Source: Neobacillus sp. PS3-12 (lineage in GTDB: Bacteria; Bacillota; Bacilli; Bacillales; Cytobacillaceae). From it: a DNA stretch of 64,000 bases. Shown piece after piece: positions 1 to 8,583 of the stretch. The notes below the pieces were generated by a model. That model made no database searches and had not been told where the DNA came from. It saw only the letters and a program-made list of their open reading frames with translations. The stretch covers positions 1,798,001 to 1,862,000 of the forward strand of contig NZ_CP133268.1 in the NCBI RefSeq assembly GCF_030915385.1. The letters run 5' to 3'. Position 1 is the stretch's first letter. The number at the start of each line of letters is the position of its first letter. The position numbers and the translations under genes were made by a program.

Positions 1-275
1 AGCGAGACGTTCTGATCGAGGTAGCCCTGCCACTCAGAATCAGCTTCCCAGCGGACACAATCATTGCATAGGTCCCCATGACGGAATTGCTCATCCATCT
101 GAGAAAAGGGGCGACAGCACATCCTGCAGCATTCGCCACTGACCGTCTCCAATCGGCCCTCACACGTCGAACACAGTAGCTGTTCTTTTTCTGGTGAAAA
201 CAAGGTAGTCCAGCTAATGGTTGGCATAATGGGCTCGTGGCAAAGGAGGCAATGGGGTTGTGAAAATAAAACCAT
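1..275 (-). CDS. comFC: ComFC, N-terminal part (runs off window)
   Basis: Reading the minus strand from 275 gives 91 codons beginning MVLFSQPHCLLCHEP, open to the window edge. Four CxxC-like cysteine pairs (for example CLLC, CSTC, CRMC, CNDC) form the N-terminal zinc ribbon expected of ComFC, a cytoplasmic phosphoribosyltransferase-fold protein needed for natural transformation. The PRT domain lies outside the window. The start is supported by an AGAGGTGAT ribosome site at 281-289. It follows comFA in the same direction after a 118-bp gap. No comFB-like ORF lies between them, unlike in B. subtilis. The ORF is too short at this edge for automatic calling; identification rests on context plus the cysteine pattern. 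Confidence 0.85.
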   Translation of the reverse strand, partial: MVLFSQPHCLLCHEPIMPTISWTTLFSPEKEQLLCSTCEGRLETVSGECCRMCCRPFSQMDEQFRHGDLCNDCVRWEADSEWQGYLDQNVS

Positions 276-327
276 GAATTATCACCTCTACTAAAAAATG
301 GAAAAAAGAACATACACAAATCAAAAT

Positions 328-375
328 GGTTCATGGTTTATCTAATTTGGTTCATAGCCCCTAAAAAATGGTTCA
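328..375. repeat. 21-bp phased direct repeat array (three TGGTTCA copies)
   Basis: TGGTTCA occurs at 328, 348 and 369, so the steps are 20 and 21 bp. The spacers are unrelated and AT-rich. It fills the comFA-comFC intergenic gap, just upstream of the comFC ribosome site. It shares its period, but not its sequence, with the arrays at 2950 and 9941. Confidence 0.6.
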
Positions 376-393
376 AATACTTGCAAAAATCGA

Positions 394-1887
394 TCATTCT
401 ACATCAATCAACCCTCTTTCCACACCCTCTCGATTCATCGAAACAATTTGCTTTTGCGCTTTGAGCATGGCGTTGGTTTTTCCATAATGAAAAAAAGTCA
501 CATTTCCAGTTGGATGATCGGCACTGCGTCCAGCCCGACCAGCAATTTGGACGAGGGCACTTTCTGTAAAAATGGGTTCTTCTGCTCCGATAACAGCGAC
601 ATCGATATTGGGAAAGGTAACACCGCGTTCAAGGATGGTTGTGGTTAATAGCAAGGCTAGTTCTTTATTGCGCATTTGCTGCACTTTCTCTTTTCGTTCA
701 GGATCCTCGGCATGGACAGCCGCTATTTTGGGTTCGAATTCACGTAGGATAGGCAGTGTTTTTTCCATTAGAGGGATGTGTGGAAAAAAGATCAGGGCTT
801 GCTTGCCTGCTTGAAGGCGTGTTTGGATCCAACGGAGGATATTGGCTGGCAGTTTGTCATTACGGAGCAGCTTCTGCCAATTGCCGCACCAGGCGAATTC
901 AGGCACGGGAAGTGGATGGCGGTGGAAGCGGGCGGGAATCGTGGTATAGTTCCGTTTCCCTTGCTGGCATTCTCGCTGCCATTTTTCATTTGGCGTGGCG
1001 GTAAGATAGATCATCGCTGAGGTTGGTTTTCGCGCCTGGGCTGCAGCATATTGGAGTGACGCTTCGACGGTATAAGGAAAAGCATCAACTTCATCGAGGA
1101 TCACCGTGTCAAAGGCTTGGTAAAAGCGGAGTAGCTGGTGGGTGGTCGCAATGGTCAGCGGGGCGTGGAGGTGGCGGTCTTCACTGCCACCATAAAGGGA
1201 AGCGACCTTGATTTCTGGGAATGCAGCTTTCAAGCGGGGCGTTAATTCCAATACCACATCTGTTCTCGGCGTGGCGATGCACACACGTTTCCCTGCCTTG
1301 AGTGCAGTGTTGATTCCTTGAAAAAGAACTTCGGTTTTGCCCGCACCGCACACAGCCCAGACAAGTAGTTCTTTGTTTTGCTGAACCGCCTCTACCACCT
1401 GGTCCGAGGCGGTCTTTTGTCCTGCGGAAAGGGTGCCGCTCCATGCCAGGGGCTGATCGGATAATGTGGTTGACGGTGGCGGTCCCTTCCAGCCAAGAAG
1501 CAGCGCACAAGAACTGACTCGTCCCATCATGAGGCATTTGCGGCAATACAAGCAGGTTTCGCCGCAGCGAGCGCACGGAAACGATGCAAACCACGACAGA
1601 TCCTTGTTGCCGCACCTGACACAGGTCGGCTTTCTTCCTATATAAATAATCGCTTTTCGATACGTCAGGTGCCCATGCTCATAATGATTTTGGATTTCAT
1701 TAAGCGAAAAAGGAAGTTCATCGACGAGAAGTTGTTTACCTGTGAGAAACTCTTGGAGTGCAGGATTGAATCGGAACGAAGGATGGAGTGGCGGGTCGGG
1801 AATGGAGTTGATTTTTCCAAGAGGAAGGGTGTTTTCGGTTTTGGTCTTTACGGGAATTAGCTTGTCTTCCTGGGCAATGAAGCGCAT
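394..1887 (-). CDS. comFA: ComFA, late competence ATP-dependent DNA translocase
   Basis: The 497-aa protein is a DEAD-box-like helicase/ATPase that helps drive transforming single-stranded DNA across the membrane with ComEC and ComFC. An N-terminal four-cysteine zinc finger lies at about residues 89-118 (TCVRCG, CARCGE, CLYCRKC). Walker A is at 180-185 (CGAGKT), the Walker B box is DEVD at 265-268, then TATP, and a C-terminal helicase domain ends in QIAGRAGR. The length is slightly above that of B. subtilis ComFA. Its ATG directly abuts the stop of the upstream NERD gene (TAAATG), so the two are translationally coupled. No internal defect is seen. Confidence 0.95.
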   Translation of the reverse strand: MRFIAQEDKLIPVKTKTENTLPLGKINSIPDPPLHPSFRFNPALQEFLTGKQLLVDELPFSLNEIQNHYEHGHLTYRKAIIYIGRKPTCVRCGNKDLSWFASFPCARCGETCLYCRKCLMMGRVSSCALLLGWKGPPPSTTLSDQPLAWSGTLSAGQKTASDQVVEAVQQNKELLVWAVCGAGKTEVLFQGINTALKAGKRVCIATPRTDVVLELTPRLKAAFPEIKVASLYGGSEDRHLHAPLTIATTHQLLRFYQAFDTVILDEVDAFPYTVEASLQYAAAQARKPTSAMIYLTATPNEKWQRECQQGKRNYTTIPARFHRHPLPVPEFAWCGNWQKLLRNDKLPANILRWIQTRLQAGKQALIFFPHIPLMEKTLPILREFEPKIAAVHAEDPERKEKVQQMRNKELALLLTTTILERGVTFPNIDVAVIGAEEPIFTESALVQIAGRAGRSADHPTGNVTFFHYGKTNAMLKAQKQIVSMNREGVERGLIDVE

Positions 1888-2856
1888 TTAGGTCAAATCC
1901 TTTCGGTGGTAGACTCGGGCTTTGGTATTGCCGGTGTGGGGGAGGTTGAGCTTTTTTAGGTATTTTTGGGCGATGTCTTTTGTTGGGATGTGGAGAAACC
2001 TTCTAAATTCTGAACTGGTAATGGAAGCTTTGATGAGATAAAAATAATCGTCCAAACTCTCGATATAAACCGTTTTTGAATAAGTTTGGCAGGATTGGCA
2101 AAACCATTTTCCTTTTTGATATTTCATGGGGAGTGCACCGCATTTATCACAAATCACCCCGGTAGGAATTTCTTCAATTGATATTTTAAAATGTTCGAGG
2201 ATATTGAATTCTTCAGGTGTATGGTGCCTGCGAAGAATCTTGCTGGTTTTTCGAAGCTCTTGCACAGTTACCATTTCTTTTTGATGGGCAATTTCAAGTT
2301 GGTTGATTTTATCCAAAAGTTTGTATGGCTTGCATACCTTTTTTAAAACTTCTTTATTATCTGGATCTGTTTTTAATATAGCATTAGGATTGCTTATGAC
2401 CACGAGGTGATGGATGGGTAGGTTAATAGTGGTGTATTTTTTTAACCATTTGGTTAGAAGGGATTGCTGCCTTTTAACTTGTTCAATGGGGTCATCATAA
2501 CTTTTTTCTTTGTCATTTTGGGTTTGGATAAGCTGGCTGAATTGGCTTTCAAATTTGAGGGTAGCGGTATAGTTTTTTGCTTCAATAATGAGGGCAAATT
2601 TGGTGGTGAGGAGCAGAAAGTCGATCTGGAATGTCCATTTTTTGTACTTTAAGCGGATATGCTGAAAAATGTAGTACTCATCATCCGATAAAAAACTGAG
2701 GTAGTAATCGAGGGCCTTCTCTCCCCAGTAGCCTGCATCCTCTCGATGAAACAAATCTTCAATCGGTTGGCGTATGGCATGATAGGGCGGGATTCTCCGC
2801 AGCAATTTTTTGGCGGATAAAGCACGTAGCGGGTATGAACGTTTTAGCATTATCAA
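1888..2856 (-). CDS. NERD-domain protein with C-terminal zinc ribbon
   Basis: About 322 aa. A nuclease-related NERD domain occupies roughly residues 45-160 (GYWGEKALDYYL, then a beta-strand run ending IIEAKNY, the E-x-K motif of restriction-endonuclease-like folds). Near the C-terminus is a four-cysteine ribbon (CDKCGALP and CQSC). The activity is probably nucleic-acid processing, but this is inferred. Start choice: an ATG at 2865 overlaps the strong AGGAGGG site, so the TTG nine bases downstream (2856) or the ATG at 2850 is more likely. It sits between degV and comFA, a place where B. subtilis has no such gene, and is coupled to comFA by TAAATG. Confidence 0.8.
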   Translation of the reverse strand: MIMLKRSYPLRALSAKKLLRRIPPYHAIRQPIEDLFHREDAGYWGEKALDYYLSFLSDDEYYIFQHIRLKYKKWTFQIDFLLLTTKFALIIEAKNYTATLKFESQFSQLIQTQNDKEKSYDDPIEQVKRQQSLLTKWLKKYTTINLPIHHLVVISNPNAILKTDPDNKEVLKKVCKPYKLLDKINQLEIAHQKEMVTVQELRKTSKILRRHHTPEEFNILEHFKISIEEIPTGVICDKCGALPMKYQKGKWFCQSCQTYSKTVYIESLDDYFYLIKASITSSEFRRFLHIPTKDIAQKYLKKLNLPHTGNTKARVYHRKDLT

Positions 2857-2949
2857 AAAAATCATCCCTCCTTGAATCTTTGCTTAATAATGTTCTAGAT
2901 ATAATGATAAAATCCCTTTTATATTTTAATAAATTTGGAGGTTTAAATT

Positions 2950-3041
2950 TTATTTCGCCGATTTTTAAGTTTATTTCGCTGATTTGGGCTATTATTTCGC
3001 CGAAATTTAGTTTATTTCGCCAAACTTTGGGATTATTTCGC
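2950..3041. repeat. 21-bp phased direct repeat array (five TTATTTCGC copies)
   Basis: TTATTTCGC begins at 2950, 2971, 2992, 3012 and 3033; steps are 21, 21, 20 and 21 bp. The copies are followed by CGAT, CGAA or CAAA and separated by unrelated AT-rich spacers. It lies between the degV terminator and the start of the NERD-comFA operon. No protein is supported here: a minus-strand ORF through the array has heptad-like text only because 21 is divisible by three, and it changes frame at the 20-bp step. Confidence 0.85.
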
Positions 3042-3065
3042 CAAACGCGAAAAACCCGAGCAAAG

Positions 3066-3102
3066 CAAAAAAAGCCAGCTGCCCCACCCAGGCAACTAGC
3101 TT
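3066..3102 (-). terminator. Rho-independent terminator of degV
   Basis: On the minus strand AGCTAGTTGCC pairs with GGCAGCTGGC (G-U pairs included) and is followed by a run of seven T. It begins just after the degV stop. Confidence 0.75.
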
Positions 3103-3108
3103 CTCTTC

Positions 3109-3954
3109 TTATTTCTTCATCCACCCCATGCCCATTCCGCCTTCGCCAATATGTGTTCCAATCACAGCGCCAAAATAGCTGATCGAAAATTCAACGCTCG
3201 GGTACATCGCTTCAAGCTCCGATTTCCACTCGAGTGCCTCTGCCTCGCGATTAGCGTGGATCACCACAGCACGATATGGCTCCGACTTGCCGCTAATCGC
3301 TTCCCCAAGCAATTCTGCAATTCGCTTCAAGGCTTTTTTGCGGGTGCGGATTTTTTCCGCCGGAACAATGACTTTATTTTCAAAATGAAGCAATGGCTTA
3401 ACCTGGAGCAAGCTGCCAAAAAAAGCCTGGGTACTGGACAAGCGGCCGCCGCGTACAAAGTGTGATAAATCATCCGCCATAAAATAGGCATCAGCCGTCG
3501 TCTTCAAATCTTCTAATCTAGCCAAAATGGCAGCAGGCTCCTCGCCCCGCATCGCCATTTCTGCTGCATCCAGAACATAGAAGCCTTGAGCCATGCAGCT
3601 AATTTCTGTATCAAAGGCATAGACTTTAATTCCTTCTACCATTCCCCCAGCAGCAACAGCACCTTGATAAGTTCCACTGGCACCGCTCGTTAAATGGATA
3701 CTGATGACGGCCTCATATCCTTCACCTGCCAAGCGTTCGAACAGCTCGACGAATTTGCCAATCGGCGGCTGGGAAGTTGTCGGCAGCTCACTATGCTTTA
3801 TTTTTTCATAAAATTCACTTGCGCTTATATCAACCTCTTCTTCGTAGGCCTCGTCTTTAAAAATGACTTGCAATGGGACCATATGAATATTCCATTTCTT
3901 GCGCACTTCCAGTGGGATATATGCGGTACTATCCGTTACAATAGCAGTTCTCAT
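3109..3954 (-). CDS. DegV family fatty-acid-binding protein
   Basis: 281 aa, full length for the DegV family, whose members are two-domain cytoplasmic proteins that bind a fatty acid and in many Firmicutes present it to the FakA kinase. Visible landmarks are the N-terminal IVTDSTAYIP strand, the TSQPP loop, HLTSGASGTYQ, and the VRGGRLS motif in the second domain. The ribosome site is AAGGATG before ATG at 3954. It follows degU in the same direction, as yviA/degV does in B. subtilis, but has its own terminator and is separated from degU by another terminator. Confidence 0.93.
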   Translation of the reverse strand: MRTAIVTDSTAYIPLEVRKKWNIHMVPLQVIFKDEAYEEEVDISASEFYEKIKHSELPTTSQPPIGKFVELFERLAGEGYEAVISIHLTSGASGTYQGAVAAGGMVEGIKVYAFDTEISCMAQGFYVLDAAEMAMRGEEPAAILARLEDLKTTADAYFMADDLSHFVRGGRLSSTQAFFGSLLQVKPLLHFENKVIVPAEKIRTRKKALKRIAELLGEAISGKSEPYRAVVIHANREAEALEWKSELEAMYPSVEFSISYFGAVIGTHIGEGGMGMGWMKK

Positions 3955-3988
3955 TCAATCATCCTTATTTTTTCTTTTATTTTATATG

Positions 3989-4027
3989 AAAAAAAAGAAA
4001 AGCGCACGCCGAATTTCCGACGTGCGC
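3989..4027 (-). terminator. Rho-independent terminator of degSU
   Basis: The arms GCGCACG (4002-4008) and CGTGCGC (4021-4027) pair perfectly, extended by internal pairs, and lead on the minus strand into TTTTCTTTTTT. It lies 32 bp beyond the degU stop. Confidence 0.88.
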
Positions 4028-4058
4028 ACCCATTTGCTGCTTTCAACTCCCTGTTCTC

Positions 4059-4751
4059 TTAACGAACTTCTACCCAGCCATTTTTAATCGCCACAACAAC
4101 AGCTTGAGTCCGGTCATTCACATTCATTTTTTGCAAAATATTACTTACATGGTTTTTAACTGTTTTTTCACTAATGAATAAAGCTTCACCGATTCCGCGG
4201 TTACTTTTACCATCTGCCAGCATTTGTAGAACTTCGCATTCACGGCGAGTCAACAAGTGTAATGGCCGACGAATTTCGATGGTATGTAAATTGGAATATA
4301 CGCCGCTTCCTCCGCTTGGATTTGCAGTCAATCTTCTGTATTCGTTGACTAAGCTGTGGGTTACCTTTGGATGTAAATAGGATCCGCCCTCAGCAACGAC
4401 GCGAACGGCTTCAATTAGTGCATCTGCATCCATTTCCTTCAATAAATACCCACTTGCACCTGTTTGTAGGGCATGCATGACATAGTTTTCATCATCATGA
4501 ATCGATAAAATAATGACCTTGGCATCGGGATAATTCTCGATAAGTTCTTTAGTAGCCTCCACACCATTTACATTTGGCATATTGATATCCATTATGACAA
4601 CGTCTGGCTGAGTTTCTTCCACGATTTTTAATGCTTCGCTTCCGTCATCACCTTCAGCCACAACTTGGAATGTTTTTTCAAATTCAAGGATCCGTTTTAC
4701 GCCTTCTCTAAAAAGCTGATGATCATCAATAATTGCAATTTTTGTAGTCAT
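4059..4751 (-). CDS. degU: DegU, two-component response regulator
   Basis: 230 aa, the expected DegU length. An N-terminal receiver domain has the acidic pair DDH at 9-11 and phospho-acceptor Asp55 in [11 protein letters not shown]-terminal LuxR/NarL helix-turn-helix ([12 protein letters not shown] to [14 protein letters not shown]) binds DNA. It takes phosphate from DegS and controls competence, exoenzymes, motility and biofilm genes. The ORF is open further upstream, but the true start is the ATG at 4751, preceded by AAAGGGAGG at good spacing. It lies 85 bp after degS in the same operon. Confidence 0.97.
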   Translation of the reverse strand: MTTKIAIIDDHQLFREGVKRILEFEKTFQVVAEGDDGSEALKIVEETQPDVVIMDINMPNVNGVEATKELIENYPDAKVIILSIHDDENYVMHALQTGASGYLLKEMDADALIEAVRVVAEGGSYLHPKVTHSLVNEYRRLTANPSGGSGVYSNLHTIEIRRPLHLLTRRECEVLQMLADGKSNRGIGEALFISEKTVKNHVSNILQKMNVNDRTQAVVVAIKNGWVEVR

Positions 4752-4836
4752 GTGATTCGCCTCCCTTTGGCATTCTCCTGCTTTTAGCCTAAAGAGCTTG
4801 ACGGTCAAGCCCTTTGGCGCTTCCCTTATCATTTTA

Positions 4837-5976
4837 TTATGGTAGTGGTACGTGAATATAGACCAAGGTGCCTTTTCCAATTTTTGATTCAATTGTGAGA
4901 TCGCCTTCAAGCAGCTCGACCCGCTCACGCATCCCAAGCAAACCAAATGATTTCGGGCATGCTTTTTTTACATCAAACCCTTCACCATTATCTTTGATTA
5001 AAACCCCAATTTTTGACTTTGTCATTTCAAGTCTTACTAAAATGTCACTTGCTTTTGAATGCTTTAAAGCGTTCTGGACCGCCTCCTGGATTAGTCGGAA
5101 CACGGCAACCTCGTATTTCGGTGGAAGTCGAAGCTCTAAGCCTAAATTGGCAAATTCAATTTTAGCGCTATTATGATATTCTTCGATTGTTTGTAGGTAT
5201 TTTCTGAGGGTAGGCACTAAGCCCAGGTCATCTAGAGCCATTGGTCGCAAGTCATAGATGATGCGCCGAACCTCGTAAAGTGCTGAACGGACCATTTTCT
5301 TGAAACTTTTTACCTCTTGGATCGCTGCTGGACCTCCCTGATCACGATAGACACGTTCAATCAGATCGGAACGCATAATGACGTTGGCTATCATTTGCGC
5401 AGGGCCATCGTGAATTTCTCTTGATAACCGTTTGCGCTCGTCTTCTTGGGCTTCAATAATTTTTAAGCCAAAGTCTTGCTTGGCTTTAGCGTCTTCTAAG
5501 ACTTCGCCCATTTGCTTAATATCGCTCATCAAATAATTCTGCACAACGGAGATCTGTGAAACGAGATGATCTGCTCGTTCTATGGTTTCATGCAGCCCGC
5601 CTATCCGACGATCGAGGTCATCCCTGCGATCTCTCAGCTGTTTCTCAAGCTGGCGGTTAATGGACAGTTCCATTTGCAGCTGGTGCGCTTTTTCATATGC
5701 TTCACGAACCTCTTCCTCTGAGTATTTATTGAAATTCATACTAACCTCAGAAAGACGATTGCGTGCCTGCCTTGCCTTCTTTTCTAGAATATCACCTTCA
5801 TCAATAACCTTTAAAACCATTTGCTTCACATTTTTCAATTCCTCAGACAAATCTTCAAAATCGTTGCGGCACTGCTCACCGATTTGAAAGATTTCATCCT
5901 TACTCGATCCCACGGTATTAATCATTCTGCTAATAATGTCATCGAGTGCCTTCGTATCGAATTTCATGATTTTCAT
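4837..5976 (-). CDS. degS: DegS, sensor histidine kinase
   Basis: 379 aa, cytoplasmic with no membrane segment. An N-terminal sensory half, largely coiled coil (residues about 40-170), is followed by the HisKA_3 box [15 protein letters not shown] with the phospho-acceptor His189, the same number as in B. subtilis, and a HATPase_c domain ([17 protein letters not shown]). It autophosphorylates and passes phosphate to DegU. The start chosen is the ATG at 5976 behind TGGAGGGA; an upstream ATG at 6039 has no ribosome site. First gene of degSU, divergent from yvyE. Confidence 0.97.
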   Translation of the reverse strand: MKIMKFDTKALDDIISRMINTVGSSKDEIFQIGEQCRNDFEDLSEELKNVKQMVLKVIDEGDILEKKARQARNRLSEVSMNFNKYSEEEVREAYEKAHQLQMELSINRQLEKQLRDRRDDLDRRIGGLHETIERADHLVSQISVVQNYLMSDIKQMGEVLEDAKAKQDFGLKIIEAQEDERKRLSREIHDGPAQMIANVIMRSDLIERVYRDQGGPAAIQEVKSFKKMVRSALYEVRRIIYDLRPMALDDLGLVPTLRKYLQTIEEYHNSAKIEFANLGLELRLPPKYEVAVFRLIQEAVQNALKHSKASDILVRLEMTKSKIGVLIKDNGEGFDVKKACPKSFGLLGMRERVELLEGDLTIESKIGKGTLVYIHVPLP

Positions 5977-6320
5977 AGCTATCCCTCCAGGCATGAGCTC
6001 TCTCGATAAGCACCGTATTTTACAAAAATAGGGAATCATTTACTATAAAAATATCGTTTCCCATATTTTAACGTTTTTTATGATTTTGTACCAATTATAT
6101 CTAGTTGAAAACACATTATTTTTTTGAAAAATCAGTCAAAGGTCGGAAACTCATGCAAATTGACATGACTTTTATCCCGCTTTGATGTTAGTAATAACTT
6201 GTTTCATTATAACATGACAACGTTTCAGAAAGATTAAAGTTTTATTACACTGGTGAATCGATTCAGTCCGAATTATAATAGAAACAGCGCCATTACACGT
6301 TTTTTAAGGGAGGAGACCTA

Positions 6321-6959
6321 ATGCTTTCCCATTATTATACAGTGAAAACAACCGGGGAACATGAAATAGTCATTGAAAAATCCCGCTTTATTGCCCAAAT
6401 CTCACGTGCAGAAACCGAGGAGGAAGCCCAGGAGTTTATCCAGACAATCAAAAAGAAGCACTGGAACGCGACACATAATTGTTCGGCCTATTTAATCGGT
6501 GAAAACGACCAGATTCAAAAGGCTAATGATGATGGAGAGCCAAGCGGCACAGCGGGTGTACCGATTTTAGAGGTATTGAAAAAGCGGAATCTAAAAGACA
6601 CGGTTGTGGTGGTAACCAGATATTTTGGCGGAATTAAGCTAGGTGCAGGCGGGCTTATTCGGGCTTACGGAAAATCCACTTCCGAAGGATTAAACACAGT
6701 GGGTGTTGTCGAGAGACGGCTTGTTCAAATCATGCATGTTAAAGTTGACTACACATGGCTTGGTAAGCTGGAAAAAGAACTGCGTGCTTCGGTCTACCCT
6801 ATTAAAGAAATCCACTATTTAGATACGGTTGAAATTGAGGTTTATGTCGATGAGGACAAGGTGCAAGTATTTACAGATTGGATGGTGGAGTTAACAAATG
6901 GGCAGGGCCAGATTGAAGGCGGAGACCAGGTTTATTTAGAGGAAGACTACGTAAAATAA
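6321..6959 (+). CDS. yvyE: YigZ/IMPACT family protein (YvyE)
   Basis: 212 aa, full length. The N-terminal UPF0029/IMPACT domain carries the family signature HNCSAYLIG, then DDGEPSGTAGVPIL and VTRYFGGIKLGAGGL. The C-terminal alpha-beta domain (DUF1949) starts near residue 140. Function is poorly defined; eukaryotic IMPACT acts in translational control. The start has a strong GGGAGGAG site. It is divergent from degS, as in B. subtilis. Confidence 0.94.
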   Translation: MLSHYYTVKTTGEHEIVIEKSRFIAQISRAETEEEAQEFIQTIKKKHWNATHNCSAYLIGENDQIQKANDDGEPSGTAGVPILEVLKKRNLKDTVVVVTRYFGGIKLGAGGLIRAYGKSTSEGLNTVGVVERRLVQIMHVKVDYTWLGKLEKELRASVYPIKEIHYLDTVEIEVYVDEDKVQVFTDWMVELTNGQGQIEGGDQVYLEEDYVK

Positions 6960-7046
6960 AGGTGATTCGTGACTGTCAAAGCTTGATTTGATGGTCTTTT
7001 TTTATGGTGGGTTTTACCTGAGGCGGAGATTGTTTGGGCTTCTTTT

Positions 7047-7188
7047 CTTTCAACTTCTTCTCGTTTTTTTAAGTGAAGTTGAATGAATTGTTCTTTTTCT
7101 TTCCACTTCTCCTCAGGTCTTCTTGTGAAGTGGAATGATTAGCTCCTTTTCATTCCACTTCTTCACCGGTTTCTTGTGAAGTGGAATG
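7047..7188. repeat. 52-bp phased inverted-repeat array, family 1
   Basis: The arm CATTCCACTTC or a variant starts at 7047, 7099 and 7151 (steps 52, 52). Its complement GAAGTGGAATG or a variant starts at 7075, 7127 and 7178 (steps 52, 51). Adjacent arms can fold as GAAGTGGAATG, a 13-nt loop, then CATTCCACTTC. The first copy carries the same A change in both arms (TTCAACTTC and GAAGTTGAA), which looks like compensatory change that keeps pairing. Confidence 0.88.
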
Positions 7189-7191
7189 ATT

Positions 7192-7338
7192 CCCCCGCTC
7201 CCTTCTTTTTCTTGAGCACGGGCACTAGTCGGGGCCTTTTGTTCCCCTGCTCTATTCATTTCCTCGAGCACGGGCACTAGTCGGGGCCTTTTGTTCCCTT
7301 GCTCTATTCATTTCCTCGAGCACGGGCACTAGTCGGGA
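7192..7338. repeat. 52-bp phased inverted-repeat array, family 2
   Basis: CCC-x-x-GCTC arms start at 7192, 7244 and 7296 and GAGCACGGG arms at 7214, 7266 and 7318; every step is exactly 52 bp. Each pair has 9-nt arms around a 13-nt loop. The intervening GCACTAGTCGGGG block is nearly invariant in the three units. It continues directly from family 1, yet the sequence is unrelated. Confidence 0.9.
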
Positions 7339-7388
7339 CCTCTTTGCCTAGATCCACAGAAGAATATACAATTATAAAAGAACGTCGC

Positions 7389-7411
7389 AAGGGGCCTCTC
7401 AGAGGCCCCTT
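7389..7411 (-). terminator. Terminator hairpin of the first tagO
   Basis: A near-perfect palindrome with arms AAGGGGCCTCT and AGAGGCCCCTT overlaps the tagO stop codon. The T-tract that follows on the minus strand is weak, so termination efficiency is uncertain. Confidence 0.65.
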
Positions 7412-8486
7412 ATTCTTTGTTTAATACTTTTCCAGTTGAGAGCTTCAAATTTTTCATAATCCGAAGCAGTGGATGAAAGTCCTTGCCCACAAGGCCAACC
7501 TTTTCAGCCACATATTCAATGATAATCAGCAACACACCAATTAACATGAAGGAACCCCAAAACTTGGCTTGAGAATAAATCACAGCTGCCAGTCCGAAAA
7601 ACATCGACATGGAATAGATCAGTAAAACGGTTTGCCGATGGGTGAATCCCAGACGCAGCATGCAATGATGCAGGTGGGACTTATCTGGAGCGGACAATGG
7701 CTGTCTGTTAATAATTCTTCTTAAAATGGCAAAAAAGGTATCGGAGATGGGAACTCCGAGAATAATGACCGGAACGATCAAGGAAATAAAGGTGACATTT
7801 TTATAACCCAATAAGGAGAGAACGGAAATCATAAATCCTAAAAACAATGCCCCTGTATCCCCCATGAAAATTTTTGCAGGATGGAAATTATAAATAAGGA
7901 ATCCCAGTGTACTTGCTAACAGAATCAAACTGACGGCCACAACATATAAATTCCCAGTGAGATAAGCCATTCCGGCCATGGTAATTAATGCGATTGATGA
8001 TACCCCGGCTGCGAGGCCATCTAAACCATCAATCAAATTAATGGCATTGGTGATGCCGACAATCCAAATAATAGTAAACGGAATACTTAAATAGCCAAAA
8101 TCAATCCTGCCACCGAAGGGCAAATTGATAAAGTCCACTTGTAAATCCCCTAAAAAAACAACGACAACCGCTGCCGCTAACTGTCCTGCCAATTTAATTT
8201 TTGCTGACAGCTCAAAAATATCATCAAAAAAACCAATCAGGACAATTATCGCACCGCCAAGGATGATGGAAGAAGTATTAGCAGCGGGAGATGGCGGTTT
8301 CAGTATGTAAAAACCCAGCAAAAAGCTTATATAAATGGCTAAACCTCCTAAACGAGGCATTACAGACTGATGAACCTTTCGTTGATTGGGGCGATCCGTC
8401 GCACCTACGATAAATGCTATTTTTTTAACAATTGGTGTCATAACTATAGACGTGATAAAACATAATATCAAGGTAAGATAGATCAT
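7410..8486 (-). CDS. tagO: TagO/WecA-type UDP-GlcNAc:undecaprenyl-phosphate GlcNAc-1-P transferase (copy 1)
   Basis: 358 aa integral membrane protein of the MraY/WecA superfamily with about 11 membrane segments. Family motifs visible: FFDD, NAINLIDGLDGLAAG, NFHPAKIFMGDTGALFLG, and the C-terminal cytoplasmic HLHHCMLRLG loop. It transfers GlcNAc-1-P to undecaprenyl phosphate, the first step for wall teichoic acid and possibly for the rhamnose-containing glycan encoded next door. The start at 8486 has AAGGAGGAT; the longer ORF to 8516 has none. It follows a paralogue after its own terminator. Confidence 0.93.
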   Translation of the reverse strand: MIYLTLILCFITSIVMTPIVKKIAFIVGATDRPNQRKVHQSVMPRLGGLAIYISFLLGFYILKPPSPAANTSSIILGGAIIVLIGFFDDIFELSAKIKLAGQLAAAVVVVFLGDLQVDFINLPFGGRIDFGYLSIPFTIIWIVGITNAINLIDGLDGLAAGVSSIALITMAGMAYLTGNLYVVAVSLILLASTLGFLIYNFHPAKIFMGDTGALFLGFMISVLSLLGYKNVTFISLIVPVIILGVPISDTFFAILRRIINRQPLSAPDKSHLHHCMLRLGFTHRQTVLLIYSMSMFFGLAAVIYSQAKFWGSFMLIGVLLIIIEYVAEKVGLVGKDFHPLLRIMKNLKLSTGKVLNKE

Positions 8487-8541
8487 AGTAATCCTCCTTG
8501 ATATTAGGTTATCCATAAAAAAAAGGAAAAAACATTAAAAA

Positions 8542-8577
8542 ATAAAAAGCCCAAGAAACAAAATGTTTCTCAGGCTT
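8542..8577 (-). terminator. Rho-independent terminator of the second tagO
   Basis: On the minus strand AAGCCTGAGAAAC pairs with GTTTCTTGGGCTT and is followed by TTTATTTTTTA. It separates the two tagO paralogues. Confidence 0.88.
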
Positions 8578-8583
8578 ATACCA

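Larger units (their letters stand above)
6960..7409. other. Gene-free gap between convergent yvyE and tagO
   Basis: No ORF with a ribosome site is visible. The gap is mostly filled by two adjacent 52-bp arrays (next entries) and ends in the tagO terminator. Confidence 0.8.

Noticed and set aside
2909..2920. ComK box upstream of the NERD-comFA operon
   Set aside because: AAAATCCCTTTT has a 4-bp rather than 5-bp centre and no second phased half was found.
2759..3124. 121-aa minus-strand ORF with heptad-like repeats
   Set aside because: It exists because a 21-bp non-coding repeat is read in frame; it overlaps the NERD start, lacks a ribosome site, and the repeat words shift frame at the 20-bp step.
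7192..7338. CRISPR array
   Set aside because: Whole 52-bp units repeat, including what would be spacers; there are only three units, arms are inverted, and there are no cas genes.
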